The position numbers were made by a program, and so were the translations under genes. 64,000 nt of DNA from the NCBI GenBank assembly GCA_037445555.1, contig JBBIKG010000005.1, positions 74,915 to 138,914 of the forward strand, given 5' to 3'. The stretch's first letter is position 1. Each line of letters opens with the position of its first letter. The DNA is from JAAYJT01 sp037445555 (lineage in GTDB: Bacteria > Bacteroidota > Bacteroidia > Bacteroidales > JAAYJT01). Shown in pieces: positions 46,386-56,145 of this stretch. The notes beneath the pieces were generated by a model. It was not told the origin of the DNA. It ran no database searches and worked only from the letters and a program-made list of their open reading frames with translations.

Positions 46386-46916
46386 CTAAAAGTTGACGAG
46401 CTGCATTACTACCACATCTTCCCAGCCCTCGGCGGTGCGTATCCAATCTGTAAGCCTGCCGCTCTGTGTAAAGCCCATTCGATCGAATAACCTTTTGCTG
46501 GCTAGATTGCCTGCCCCTATATGACAATAAAGTTGCCTGAGATGTAAGGTACCGAAGGCATAATCAATCATCAGCCTGAGGGCATCAGATCCAAATCCTT
46601 TTTGTCGATGGCGGTCATCGAGCAGAATGCCAATGCCTGCTCTGAGGTGCTGGGGATCGAAATCGAACAGATCAACCATTCCAATTGGTACAGCACCCTG
46701 GCGCCCTTTCTTTTCGAGAATCATACGTATCTGGCGGGTGGCATAAATATCCTGAGAGGCGCTCAGGATATACTGTTCGATTGCGAATCGCGAAACGGGA
46801 GCCTGGGTATTGCTTAATACCCAGATGCGTTGGTCATTCTCCAGCCGATAGATGAAATCAATGTCTTCTGCCTCCGGTGCCCTTAAGCGCAATGATTGAT
46901 TACGTTTTGGTTTCAT
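46386..46916 (-). CDS. GNAT acetyltransferase (RimJ/RimL-like)
   Basis: 176-aa acetyltransferase of the RimJ/RimL branch. Seen: LRLRAPEAEDIDFIYRLEND at the N-terminus, GMVDLFDFDPQHLRAGIGI, the acetyl-CoA loop RHRQKGFGSDALRLM and the LYCHIGAGNLASKRLFDRMGF helix. Such enzymes often acetylate ribosomal protein N-termini or small molecules; the substrate is not known. Its ATG overlaps the dapF stop by 4 bp, so it is probably translationally coupled to dapF. Confidence 0.88.
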   Translation of the reverse strand: MKPKRNQSLRLRAPEAEDIDFIYRLENDQRIWVLSNTQAPVSRFAIEQYILSASQDIYATRQIRMILEKKGRQGAVPIGMVDLFDFDPQHLRAGIGILLDDRHRQKGFGSDALRLMIDYAFGTLHLRQLYCHIGAGNLASKRLFDRMGFTQSGRLTDWIRTAEGWEDVVVMQLVNF

Positions 46917-47707
46917 AAGGTGATCTGTCCTTTAAAAATCCGGGTGGCTTCGCCGGCAAGCAGGATATTGTGGTAGGACTCCTTGTACCGTTCAGCGTAC
47001 ATCTTGAGTACCCCGCCCCTGGCGTGCACGGTGATCCATCCCTTGTCACAATTCAATAAATGCATGGCAATCAGCGCAGATGCGGTGATGCCTGTGCCGC
47101 ACGACAAGGTCTCTGCCTCCACCCCTTTTTCATATGTTCTGACGTTGATATCATCTCCGTCCATGGCCATAAAATTGGCATTGGTTCCGTGCGGGGCAAA
47201 CCTGCTGTCGTAGCGGATTTTTCGACCTTCGCCAAGGATATCCAGCTGACTGATTTCGTCAACTAAACGGACAAAATGGGGCGTCCCTGTATTCATGTAA
47301 AAACCATCCGGATAGCTTTGAATGTTATGAACGTCATTCAGGCTGAGAACGACGTTGAACCGGTCACCGGATACACGGACAACGGACGCCCGGTGAATGC
47401 CGTCAGCAGCCTCAAACTGCATTTCAGCCCCGGCAATTGCATGATCGAATGACCACGCCGCGACGCAACGACCGCCATTGCCGCAAAAAGTTGCCTCATT
47501 GCCGTCGGAGTTGTAATAGCGCATCCGAAAATCAAAACGGTCTGAGTGTTCGATCACCAGGAGGCCATCGGCGCCGATACCGAAGTGCCTGTCGCATAGG
47601 TGCGAAATATTTTCGGCAGGGAGCGACTTTGCCTGCTTCCGGTTGTCGATGACCACAAAATCGTTACCGGCACCATGAAATTTTTCGAATTGGATTCTTT
47701 GTGGCAT
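46913..47707 (-). CDS. dapF: Diaminopimelate epimerase
   Basis: 264-aa enzyme converting LL-DAP to meso-DAP for lysine and peptidoglycan synthesis. Both catalytic cysteines are present, in ATFCGNGGRCVAAW and TLSCGTGITASAL. FHGAGNDFVVID opens the protein. The ATG at 47707 (MPQRIQFEKFHGAGND) is used; an upstream ATG at 47758 adds 17 residues with no family match, and the -7 element TATCTTTG (complement of 47741-47748) supports the later start. Confidence 0.94.
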   Translation of the reverse strand: MPQRIQFEKFHGAGNDFVVIDNRKQAKSLPAENISHLCDRHFGIGADGLLVIEHSDRFDFRMRYYNSDGNEATFCGNGGRCVAAWSFDHAIAGAEMQFEAADGIHRASVVRVSGDRFNVVLSLNDVHNIQSYPDGFYMNTGTPHFVRLVDEISQLDILGEGRKIRYDSRFAPHGTNANFMAMDGDDINVRTYEKGVEAETLSCGTGITASALIAMHLLNCDKGWITVHARGGVLKMYAERYKESYHNILLAGEATRIFKGQITL

Positions 47708-48067
47708 CTGGGTAAAGTTATTTTTCGTCAAATGACCGTTCAAAGATAAATAATCCACGTTAATCGGTATGACAGCCAGGGTGGCCCACTGACAGGCACA
47801 TGCATACCTTTTCTGTCAATTTTTCATAAAAAACAGGCTTAACGTTTTTTAACAAATATCCGGATAATAGCAAAATGCCCACCACGTTTGCAAAGTAATC
47901 CGTTAAAAATAAATTAATTGAATTTTCTTTCTTAAAACCGGAACACATTTTGCAGTTTTTACGTCTAAATACTAATAGTCCCGTCAACTGACCAAAATGA
48001 TCAATTACACCCGGAAAAACGAAAACGTACAGAACAAATTTCTTAATCAAATGTTAACTAAAATGAT
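47708..48067. other. Divergent dapF-htrA intergenic region
   Basis: 360 bp, AT-rich, with no convincing gene. The minus-strand -7 element TATCTTTG (complement of 47741-47748) serves dapF. A loose inverted repeat TGACAG-N17-CTGTCA lies at 47790-47818. No promoter matching the consensus was recognised for htrA. Confidence 0.4.
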
Positions 48068-49537
48068 ATGACTATGAAAAGGCTTTTTCCATACCTGTTG
48101 GTTGCGATAATTGGAGGGTTGGTATCTCTTCTGATCTACCGGGCCTTTACCACTACCACCGTGGTTCACCCTGTTTCGGGCCACGATTCTGTGTCGGTGC
48201 CTTCACAGCTTGCTAATTATGTCCCGACCGCCGTACCGCAACTCGGTCCTGATTTTGTGAGGGCCGCTGAACTCACAGTTAACGCAGTGGTGCACATAAA
48301 AACCGAGTACACGCGGAAAAGCAGCGTGTATGACCTGTTCTTCTACGACTTTTTCGGCGACAGGCGCGGAAATCAATCGCCACGCGGTAACCCAATCATT
48401 GCCACAGGAAGCGGTGTTATCATCTCGGCGGATGGATTTATTGTGACGAACAACCATGTGGTGCAGGACGCGGAAAAAATAGAGGTAACGCTAAACGACC
48501 GGCGCACTTATACTGCAAAACTCATAGGTAACGACCCTTCCACCGACCTTGCAGTCATAAAGATTGAATCGACGCAATTGCCTTACCTCAATTACGGAAA
48601 TTCGGATGAAGTGCGAGTTGGCGAATGGGTGCTGGCCGTCGGCAACCCATTTAACCTCACCAGTACCGTTACAGCTGGCATCGTGAGCGCCAAAGCACGC
48701 AATATCAACATCCTCGAAACGCCTGACGGCACGGCCATTGAATCGTTTATACAAACAGATGCTGCCGTCAATAGGGGCAATTCAGGCGGAGCTCTGGTTA
48801 ACACCAGGGGCGAACTTGTGGGAATAAATGCAGCCATTGCCAGCGGAACCGGATACTACACAGGTTACTCGTTTGCCATACCCGGTAATATTGTCAGAAA
48901 AGTAGTCAACGATCTAATCAATACTGGTGCGGTGCAGAGGGCTTTTTTGGGTATCAGCATTCGCGAAGTGGATGCAAAGCTTGCTGCAGACGAAAATTTG
49001 AAAGAAATCAAAGGTGTGTATGTGGCTGGCGTTACTGAAAACAGCGCTGCCAAAGAGGCAGGTATCAAGGAGGGCGATGTCATTATCGCCATACAGGGAA
49101 CCCATGTTAATACCACCAGCGAATTGCTCGAGGTGATAGGGCAGCACAGGCCTGGAGATAAAGTTGTGGTGGAGTATCGCCGAAAAAACAAAGACAACAC
49201 CGTAGAAGTCACCCTGCGCAACCGCGAAGGAACCACCAATGTGGTAAAGCGGGAAGAGCGATCCATGAATGAGCTTTTGGGCGCCTCGTTTTCTGAAGTT
49301 CCGGCCGAAACACTTAACAGGCTTGGCATCTCAAACGGAATCCAGGTTACAAGGCTGTCGGACGGTGTGCTGAAGAACGCTGGCGTAAAGGAGGGGTTCA
49401 TCATTATGAAAATTGATAACAAGAATGTTACGTCCATCGTCGACCTTGAATCTGTGGTAAAAACCAAGCGGGGCGGCGTGTTGATAGAAGGCATCTATCC
49501 AAACCGGATGCGCGCATATTATGGGTTTGGGCTATAA
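48068..49537 (+). CDS. htrA: HtrA/Do-family periplasmic serine protease
   Basis: 489-aa envelope protease/chaperone. It has an N-terminal TM anchor or signal (about 5-24), a trypsin-like domain with His130 (VTNNHVV), Asp160 (STDLAVI) and Ser239 (RGNSGGAL), then two PDZ domains (about 290-380 with FLGISIREVD, and 410-485 with GIQVTRLSDGVLKNAGVKEG). It would degrade or refold damaged envelope proteins. An ATG at 48074 is equally possible as start. rpoD follows after 133 bp. Confidence 0.95.
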   Translation: MTMKRLFPYLLVAIIGGLVSLLIYRAFTTTTVVHPVSGHDSVSVPSQLANYVPTAVPQLGPDFVRAAELTVNAVVHIKTEYTRKSSVYDLFFYDFFGDRRGNQSPRGNPIIATGSGVIISADGFIVTNNHVVQDAEKIEVTLNDRRTYTAKLIGNDPSTDLAVIKIESTQLPYLNYGNSDEVRVGEWVLAVGNPFNLTSTVTAGIVSAKARNINILETPDGTAIESFIQTDAAVNRGNSGGALVNTRGELVGINAAIASGTGYYTGYSFAIPGNIVRKVVNDLINTGAVQRAFLGISIREVDAKLAADENLKEIKGVYVAGVTENSAAKEAGIKEGDVIIAIQGTHVNTTSELLEVIGQHRPGDKVVVEYRRKNKDNTVEVTLRNREGTTNVVKREERSMNELLGASFSEVPAETLNRLGISNGIQVTRLSDGVLKNAGVKEGFIIMKIDNKNVTSIVDLESVVKTKRGGVLIEGIYPNRMRAYYGFGL

Positions 49538-49670
49538 ACCAAAATGAACCAGAAGGAATAAATTTTGTAGCATAACGTTGTTAACATAGGTAATGCCTAA
49601 AACGCAGCGATTGTATCGTATGCGCTTTAGCTATTTGCACAGGTAACAGAAAAATTTATTTAAAAATACT

Positions 49671-50537
49671 ATGAGGCAACTTAAGATAACAAAATCAATT
49701 ACCAACCGCGAAACGGCGTCTCTTGACAAATATCTTCAGGAGATTGGGCGCGAGGAATTGATTACAGCGGAGGAGGAAGTTCAGCTCGCCCAACGCATAA
49801 AAGCAGGCGACCAGCATTCACTTGAGAAACTGGTGAAGGCAAACCTGAGGTTCGTGGTTTCGGTTGCCAAGCAATACCAGAACCAGGGCCTCAGCCTTCC
49901 CGACCTTATCAACGAGGGGAATGTAGGGCTTATCAAAGCCGCGCAACGATTCGACGAAACGCGTGGATTTAAGTTCATATCTTATGCGGTGTGGTGGATC
50001 AGGCAATCGATACTTCAAGCCCTTGCAGAACAGGCCAGGATCGTAAGACTTCCCCTCAACCAGGTGGGGTCGCTAAATAAAATCAAAAAAGAAACCAGTA
50101 AGCTTGAGCAGCGTTTTGAACGTCAGCCGTCGGCCAACGAAATCGCCGAAGCGCTCGACGTTCCCGAACACAAGATAGAATCAGCGCTCAAGATCACCAC
50201 ACGCTACGTATCGATGGATGCCCCTCTGGCCGAGGATGAAGACACAAAATACATTGACGTATTTGTAAACGAAGATGCTGCAGGTACTGATGACAACCTC
50301 ATCAAAGAGTCGCTGTCCCTCGAAATTGAGCGTTCATTGTCCACTCTTTCCGACCGCGAACGTGAAGTGCTCTACTTGTTTTTTGGCATAGGCATGAACC
50401 ATGGCTTTACCCTTGAAGAAATAGGTGCAAAATTTGACCTCACACGAGAGCGCGTGCGTCAGATCAAGGAAAGAGCTATCCGCCGCTTGAAGCAGTCCTC
50501 CCGTAACAGGTTGCTGAAAACCTACCTGGGTCAGTAG
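49671..50537 (+). CDS. rpoD: Primary sigma factor RpoD (Bacteroidota type)
   Basis: 288-aa sigma-70 lacking the long region 1.1 and non-conserved insert of proteobacterial RpoD, as typical for Bacteroidota. Regions 1.2 (LDKYLQEIGREELITAEEE), 2.1-2.4 (NLRFVVSVAKQY, DLINEGNVGLIKAA, GFKFISYAVWWIRQSI), 3 and 4 (SDREREVLYLFFGI, TLEEIGAKFDLTRERVRQI) are all present. This factor reads the TTTG/TAnnTTTG promoters noted in this window. A terminator follows. Confidence 0.96.
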   Translation: MRQLKITKSITNRETASLDKYLQEIGREELITAEEEVQLAQRIKAGDQHSLEKLVKANLRFVVSVAKQYQNQGLSLPDLINEGNVGLIKAAQRFDETRGFKFISYAVWWIRQSILQALAEQARIVRLPLNQVGSLNKIKKETSKLEQRFERQPSANEIAEALDVPEHKIESALKITTRYVSMDAPLAEDEDTKYIDVFVNEDAAGTDDNLIKESLSLEIERSLSTLSDREREVLYLFFGIGMNHGFTLEEIGAKFDLTRERVRQIKERAIRRLKQSSRNRLLKTYLGQ

Positions 50538-50556
50538 AACCCTGCGTATCTAATAC

Positions 50557-50594
50557 AAAAAGCCATCCGCCACAGGGTGGCTTTTTGTTTTTTT
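50557..50594 (+). terminator. Rho-independent terminator after rpoD
   Basis: Arms AAAAAGCCA and TGGCTTTTT with an inner CC/GG pair, followed by a T-run. It closely resembles the terminator after HydA-1. Confidence 0.88.
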
Positions 50595-50700
50595 ATGAAA
50601 AGCACCCCCTGCTGAAAAAATTTTGGATATTTTAGCATCATGGCCCTACATTCATTCATCCCACTCTTTCAGGTAAAAAATCTCCTAAAACATCCCCATT

Positions 50701-52188
50701 ATGAACCATCATACACACGGACTCGTGCCGCACTCCATCAGCCACGATCAAGCTCTTGCACAATGGATCGATGACCAGAAAGCCGCAAGCGCTTTTATCG
50801 ACGTCATCGGAAAACTTTGGTATGACAAAGACATCGAACTGATTCTGCTCAGAAGACAGGTTCTCGACCGCGGCGCAAACTCCATCCTGCACAAGCATTC
50901 GTATGCCGAAAATATCATCAAAAGGAAACTCACCATCCAGGACTCACTACTTTTAGCCCGTGGAATGCTTGATCTGGACATAGCTCCTGCCCGCATCGAC
51001 ATAGGCCGTTTGAATAAGGAATGGACCGAAGAAAAAGAAGCCTTCGGCTCGGATGTGCATGATTTCCTGAAAAGCAAACTAGGTCATCTCATCGGCGTTG
51101 CTCCACGCAGCGGCATCAAAAAAGATGTCATCCTATACGGCTTTGGCCGCATTGGGCGGTTGCTTGCCAGAGAATTAATTCACGGTGCAGGACGTGGATC
51201 ACAGCTCAGGCTGCGTGCCATTGTCACCCGTGGCAATTCGGATGAGGAAATCCGTAAACGTGCCTCCCTGCTCCGCAAAGATTCGGTGCATGGTGTATTT
51301 ACCGGCGTGGCAGTAGAAGACGTGGAAGCAAAAACACTGGTACTAAACGGCCATACCGTACACATGATTTCGGCCTCTAGCCCCGAAGAGGTGAATTATG
51401 AAGCCTACGGAATAAAAGACGCACTTCTGATTGACAATACAGGCGTGGTTCGCGATCGTGCCAGCCTGAGCCGCCACCTTAGGGCACCTGGCGTGGACAT
51501 GGTATTGCTGACAGCACCCGGCAAAGGAGATATTCCGAATATTGTGTACGGGGTAAACCAGGAAACATGCAGGCTTGGGACCGACGGGGAGAAAATCTTT
51601 TCTGCCGCATCATGCACAACAAACGCTGTGGTGCCTGTGCTCAAGGTAATTGAAGAGAAGCTTGGTATTGTAAAAGGCCATATCGAGACCATCCACTCTT
51701 ACACCAACGATCAGAACCTGCTGGATAACTACCACAAAAAAAGTCGTCGCGGGAGGGCAGCTCCTCTCAACATGGTGATCACTGAAACAGGGGCAGCCAG
51801 CGCAGCGTTCAAAGCCATCCCGTCACTTAAAGGCAAGCTCACAGCCAACGCTGTCAGGGTTCCCACACCCAACATCTCATTGGCCATCCTGCTGCTGGAG
51901 GTTACGAGAAACACCACCCGTGATGAAGTGAACGAGATCATGCGAAGTGCATCACTCAAGGGCACCCTGATTGAGCAGATACGCTTTTCGGCTTCACACG
52001 AGCTGGTTTCTACCGACTGTATCGGCGATTCATGTGCATGTATCTTTGATAGTCAGGCTACCATTGTTTCTGAAGATGGCAAAAGCATCACCCTCTACGC
52101 CTGGTACGACAATGAGTTTGGATATACCTGCCAGGTGGTGCGGCTGGCCAAACATATCTCGCAGGTGAAGAGTTACCGATATTATTAG
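50701..52188 (+). CDS. gap: Glyceraldehyde-3-phosphate dehydrogenase with N-terminal extension
   Basis: 495-aa GAPDH. The core starts at the Rossmann motif YGFGRIGR (residues 146-153), with catalytic Cys305 in SAASCTTNAV, and ends WYDNEFGYTCQVVRL. The first 135 residues are a helical extension (HDQALAQWIDDQKAASAF, VLDRGANSILHKHSY) missing from ordinary 330-340-aa GAPDHs, but known in a long GAPDH subfamily in other bacteria. Cofactor preference and direction (glycolytic or gluconeogenic) cannot be told. It stands alone between a terminator and pyrG. Confidence 0.92.
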   Translation: MNHHTHGLVPHSISHDQALAQWIDDQKAASAFIDVIGKLWYDKDIELILLRRQVLDRGANSILHKHSYAENIIKRKLTIQDSLLLARGMLDLDIAPARIDIGRLNKEWTEEKEAFGSDVHDFLKSKLGHLIGVAPRSGIKKDVILYGFGRIGRLLARELIHGAGRGSQLRLRAIVTRGNSDEEIRKRASLLRKDSVHGVFTGVAVEDVEAKTLVLNGHTVHMISASSPEEVNYEAYGIKDALLIDNTGVVRDRASLSRHLRAPGVDMVLLTAPGKGDIPNIVYGVNQETCRLGTDGEKIFSAASCTTNAVVPVLKVIEEKLGIVKGHIETIHSYTNDQNLLDNYHKKSRRGRAAPLNMVITETGAASAAFKAIPSLKGKLTANAVRVPTPNISLAILLLEVTRNTTRDEVNEIMRSASLKGTLIEQIRFSASHELVSTDCIGDSCACIFDSQATIVSEDGKSITLYAWYDNEFGYTCQVVRLAKHISQVKSYRYY

Positions 52189-52336
52189 AATTCAGGGGAC
52201 AGGGTCAGCATGCGCTTATTGCAACACACTGATTTGCTGCAGGAGCGGTGGGGTTGTGACGATAAAATATTTTTATCGTTAATTCATAACTTGTTAACGG
52301 GATTGGTTTTACTTTGCACTTTTTTAGCTAGAGCGA

Positions 52337-53953
52337 ATGAAACGGACCAAATACATATTTGTGACAGGCGGGGTAACCTCCTCGCTCGGCAAAGGGATCA
52401 TTTCGGCATCGTTGGCCAAATTGCTGCAGGCCCGTGGCTACACAGTCACCATCCAGAAGCTCGATCCCTATATTAATGTTGACCCCGGCACGCTCAACCC
52501 CTATGAGCATGGCGAGTGCTACGTTACGGTAGATGGCGCCGAAACTGACCTTGACCTAGGCCACTACGAACGGTTTCTCAATGTGCACACCACCCAGGCA
52601 AACAACGTCACCACCGGACGTATTTATCAAGCCGTGATTGATAAAGAGCGACGGGGCGACTATCTGGGCGAAACGGTGCAGGTGATCCCGCATATCACCG
52701 ATGAAATTAAGCACCGTATCCAGATTTTAGGCAAGGAAGGCCGTTTCGATTTTGTCATTACGGAGATAGGCGGAACGGTCGGCGACATCGAATCACTGCC
52801 CTATATCGAAGCTGTCAGGCAGATGCGCTGGGAGATGGGCAACAACTGCCTTGTGGTACACCTTACCCTCATTCCGTTTCTGCCTGCCACAGGCGAGCTA
52901 AAAACCAAACCCACCCAGCATTCGGTAAAAACATTGCTTGAATCGGGAGTGCAGCCCGACGTGATTGTGTGCCGCACCACACTACCGCTTACTCAGGCTA
53001 TCAGGAACAAAATTGCCTTGTTCTGCAATGTCATCCCCGAAGCGGTGATTGAAGCCCGCGATGCTGAAACGATCTACGAGGTGCCCCTGCTGATGCGCAG
53101 CGAAAAACTCGACAGGGTGGTACTGCAAAAAATGGGCTGTAAACCCGGCAACGAACCTTTGATGACAGACTGGGAAAATTTCATTTACCGACTGAAGAAT
53201 CCTACTGTAACGCTCAATATCGGATTGATAGGGAAATACGTTGAACTGAAAGACTCCTACAAATCCATTGTCGAGTCGCTTATACACGCCGGCTCAGCCA
53301 GCCAGGTCAAGGTCCAGCTAAAGTTGATCAAAGCCGAAGATATCAGCGATGAGAGTGCTTCCTCCGTGCTTGCAGGGTTGGACGGCGTCCTGGTAGCCCC
53401 CGGCTTCGGTGAAAGGGGGTTTGAAGGAAAAGTGAATGCCATCCGATATGCACGCGAAAACCACGTGCCGTTTTTGGGTATCTGCCTTGGTATGCAGTGC
53501 GCTGCCGTAGAGTTTGCCCGCCATGTGCTCGGTTTTACCGACGCCAGCAGCACCGAGATGAATCCGGCAACACCCAATCCTATTATCGACCTGATGGAAG
53601 AACAGAAAAAAATCTTTACCAAGGGGGGTACCATGCGTCTGGGTGCCTATGCCTGCCAGGTGTCAGCAGGTACGCATGCCTACAAAGCCTATCAGCGTAA
53701 CGAAATCACAGAACGGCACCGGCATCGGTATGAGTTCAATAACTATTACCTCGAGGCGTTCAATCAAGCCGGCATGATTGCCAGCGGAATCAACTTGAAG
53801 GGAAATCTGGTTGAAATCATTGAACTAACTGGGCATCCATGGTTTGTAGCAGTACAGTTTCACCCGGAGTACCAGAGCACGGTTGAACAGCCTCATCCGC
53901 TGTTTGTGAGTTTTATCGAAGCCGCCCTCAGGCGCATGCAAGGGAGCGCGTAA
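52337..53953 (+). CDS. pyrG: CTP synthase
   Basis: 538-aa enzyme making CTP from UTP, ATP and glutamine. The synthetase domain opens with KYIFVTGGVTSSLGKGI and has DPYINVDPGTLNPYEHGE. The C-terminal glutamine amidotransferase domain has the nucleophile in FLGICLGMQCA and the His/Glu in QFHPEYQS. Normal length. Start ATG 52337 matches the family N-terminus. It is followed 98 bp later by yidC. Confidence 0.97.
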   Translation: MKRTKYIFVTGGVTSSLGKGIISASLAKLLQARGYTVTIQKLDPYINVDPGTLNPYEHGECYVTVDGAETDLDLGHYERFLNVHTTQANNVTTGRIYQAVIDKERRGDYLGETVQVIPHITDEIKHRIQILGKEGRFDFVITEIGGTVGDIESLPYIEAVRQMRWEMGNNCLVVHLTLIPFLPATGELKTKPTQHSVKTLLESGVQPDVIVCRTTLPLTQAIRNKIALFCNVIPEAVIEARDAETIYEVPLLMRSEKLDRVVLQKMGCKPGNEPLMTDWENFIYRLKNPTVTLNIGLIGKYVELKDSYKSIVESLIHAGSASQVKVQLKLIKAEDISDESASSVLAGLDGVLVAPGFGERGFEGKVNAIRYARENHVPFLGICLGMQCAAVEFARHVLGFTDASSTEMNPATPNPIIDLMEEQKKIFTKGGTMRLGAYACQVSAGTHAYKAYQRNEITERHRHRYEFNNYYLEAFNQAGMIASGINLKGNLVEIIELTGHPWFVAVQFHPEYQSTVEQPHPLFVSFIEAALRRMQGSA

Positions 53954-54007
53954 TCCGGTTGTGGTATAAATATCCTTGCTTTTCTGCTCGTATTCATTGC
54001 AAAATCC

Positions 54008-54015
54008 TATCTTTG
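54008..54015 (+). promoter_or_regulatory. Putative -7 element of yidC
   Basis: TATCTTTG matches TAnnTTTG exactly, 36 bases before the yidC ATG. The -33 element is uncertain. Confidence 0.45.
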
Positions 54016-54051
54016 CAGCCCTGATTCTTTATCACCCGTAAAAGATTGTAG

Positions 54052-55968
54052 ATGAACAAAGAGAACATCATAGGGCTGGTTTTGATATTTGCCCTGCTTA
54101 TCGCCTATAGCATTTTCATGACGCCCTCGAAAGAAGAGATTGAAAAGCAAAAGACCAGGCAGGATTCCATCGCAGCACTGCAACAAAAACAAGTCGATTC
54201 CATCAGGCAGGCAGCCAAAGTTGCCGCCGTACTGCAGGAACAATCGGCCCCCTCTCGGCAGGCATTGACAGATACAGCCAACATGGCGGCTTTTTATTCA
54301 GACAAATATGGTGCGTTTGCAAAAGCCGTTGAAGGTGAGGAAAAAGTTTTTACCATCGAGAGCGACGTACTAAGGCTGGGCATTTCCGCCAAGGGCGGGC
54401 GCCTGGTATCAGCTGAGCTGAAAAACTATAAAACGTTTGACACGCTGCCACTCAACCTGATCTCGATTGACTCGTCGGCATTTAACCTGGCATTTTTCTC
54501 GAATAACCGTATCATTCGCACACAGGATTTGTTTTTCACTCCGTATTGGTACGCTACAGAAAATAACGGTGAAGAAAAGATGAGCGTCAGTGGCGACCAG
54601 GAACTGGTGTTCGCGATGAGGCTTTATACCAGCAACGGCGACGGCTATATCGAATACAAATACACGATTCCGGGCAACCAGTACATGACAGGGTTAAGCC
54701 TTGCATTTTCGGGTATGAGCAAGTATGTGGACGCCAACCTGAGCAGCTTGAACCTCGAATGGTACAATGAACTTCGCCAGCAGGAAAAACACCTGGAAAC
54801 TGAAAAGAACGCCTCTACCATCCTCTACAGATACCTCAACGATGAAACAGGCCAGCTCTCGGAAACAAAGGATGGAAGTGAATCGTTAAAAACCAAAGTG
54901 AAATGGATCGCCTTCAAACAACAGTTTTTCACTACTACACTGATTGCCGATGAGGCTTTTATGAGCAGTGATATCAGCACGAAAACCAACCCCGATCCTC
55001 CGAGCAACAGATACCTGAAGTCGATGTTAGCCAACATCAGTCTTCCATTTCAGTCCTCCGAGCAATTTACGATTCCGATGAAGCTCTACATAGGGCCTAA
55101 CAAGTACAGCATCCTGAATAAATATGATCTGAACCTCGAAAGACAGGTGCCGCTCGGTTGGAGCTTTTTCCTCCTGCACGGCATCAACCGGTACGCGGTG
55201 ATTCCTGTATTTAACTTTCTTGAGGGTTTCAACCTGAACTATGGCATCATCATACTGATCCTCACCATACTTCTGAAAATCGTACTTGCGCCTCTTACAT
55301 ACAAAACCTATACATCCTCGGCAAAAATGAGGGTGCTAAAGCCTGAAATTGAAGAGCTTAATCAGAAGTACCCCAAGAAAGAAGATGCCATGAAAAAGCA
55401 GCAGGCCATGATGGACCTGTACCGCAAGGCTGGTGTCAACCCCATGTCGGGATGCCTGCCGGTGCTTTTCCAGATGCCCATCCTTATCGCCTTATTCAGG
55501 TTTTTCCCCTCATCCATCGAGCTAAGACAACAATCCTTTTTGTGGGCGCACGACCTGAGCACCTACGACTCCATCCTCGACCTCCCCTTCAATATCCCCT
55601 TTTACGGCGATCACGTAAGCCTGTTTACCCTGTTGATGACCGTTTCCACAGTAGCATACACCTTTGTCCAGAACAAAATGATGGATACCGGTCAGAATCA
55701 GATGCCTGGGATGAAACTGATGATGTACCTGATGCCGATCATGTTCCTTGGGTTCTTTAACAACTATTCGGCCGGATTGAGCTACTATTATTTCCTTGCA
55801 AACATCCTCACCTTCGCCCAAATGTGGCTTATCAGGCGCTTCATAAATGAAGACAAGATCAGGGCGCAGATTGCGGCAAATAAAAAGAAACCCACCAAGG
55901 TTTCCGGATTTCAGAAACGGCTGGAAGAGATGGCAAAACAACGCGGATACAAAACCCCTAAGAGGTAA
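54052..55968 (+). CDS. yidC: YidC membrane protein insertase
   Basis: 638-aa insertase that places proteins into the inner membrane, alone or with SecYEG/SecDF. It has an N-terminal TM (IIGLVLIFALLIAYSIFM), a large periplasmic beta-domain (about 90-375), and the conserved five-TM core with LTILLKIVLAPLTYKTY, NPMSGCLPVLFQMPILIALF and a basic C-terminal tail (AANKKKPTKVSGFQKRLEE). Length is typical for Bacteroidota. With secDF and tatA it makes this window rich in export machinery. Confidence 0.96.
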   Translation: MNKENIIGLVLIFALLIAYSIFMTPSKEEIEKQKTRQDSIAALQQKQVDSIRQAAKVAAVLQEQSAPSRQALTDTANMAAFYSDKYGAFAKAVEGEEKVFTIESDVLRLGISAKGGRLVSAELKNYKTFDTLPLNLISIDSSAFNLAFFSNNRIIRTQDLFFTPYWYATENNGEEKMSVSGDQELVFAMRLYTSNGDGYIEYKYTIPGNQYMTGLSLAFSGMSKYVDANLSSLNLEWYNELRQQEKHLETEKNASTILYRYLNDETGQLSETKDGSESLKTKVKWIAFKQQFFTTTLIADEAFMSSDISTKTNPDPPSNRYLKSMLANISLPFQSSEQFTIPMKLYIGPNKYSILNKYDLNLERQVPLGWSFFLLHGINRYAVIPVFNFLEGFNLNYGIIILILTILLKIVLAPLTYKTYTSSAKMRVLKPEIEELNQKYPKKEDAMKKQQAMMDLYRKAGVNPMSGCLPVLFQMPILIALFRFFPSSIELRQQSFLWAHDLSTYDSILDLPFNIPFYGDHVSLFTLLMTVSTVAYTFVQNKMMDTGQNQMPGMKLMMYLMPIMFLGFFNNYSAGLSYYYFLANILTFAQMWLIRRFINEDKIRAQIAANKKKPTKVSGFQKRLEEMAKQRGYKTPKR

Positions 55969-55999
55969 TCTGCAATATTTCCGCAAGAAAGGGTTTCCA

Positions 56000-56029
56000 T
56001 TGTGCGAGTCATTATTTTTAGTACCTTTG
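56000..56029 (+). promoter_or_regulatory. Promoter of rpsA
   Basis: TTG at 56000-56002, 19 bases, then TACCTTTG at 56022-56029. The predicted start near 56036 gives a leader of about 110 nt. Confidence 0.7.
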
Positions 56030-56113
56030 CCCCCCTGTTTGCAGTGTGCGGTTTTTCGGTCAAATAACGGCACCTTAAAAGCAAGCTTGGAGTAATTAAC
56101 CTAGTATTAACCC

Positions 56114-56130
56114 GGTCGCCTGCGGCGGCC
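56114..56130 (+). promoter_or_regulatory. Hairpin in the rpsA leader
   Basis: GGTCGCC-TGC-GGCGGCC forms a 7-bp GC-rich stem (one G-T pair) 15 bases upstream of the rpsA ATG. It could shape translation initiation or serve autoregulation by S1; this is inference. Confidence 0.45.
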
Positions 56131-56145
56131 ACAAAGCAAATTTGA

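Noticed and set aside
47760..48050. 96-codon open frame between dapF and htrA on the minus strand
   Set aside because: AT-rich, with no domain, no conserved-looking pattern and no promoter of its own; more likely a chance frame in the divergent spacer.
48865..49494. 209-codon open frame antisense to htrA
   Set aside because: Ser/Thr/Pro-rich composition typical of antisense translation; the sense strand encodes intact PDZ domains.
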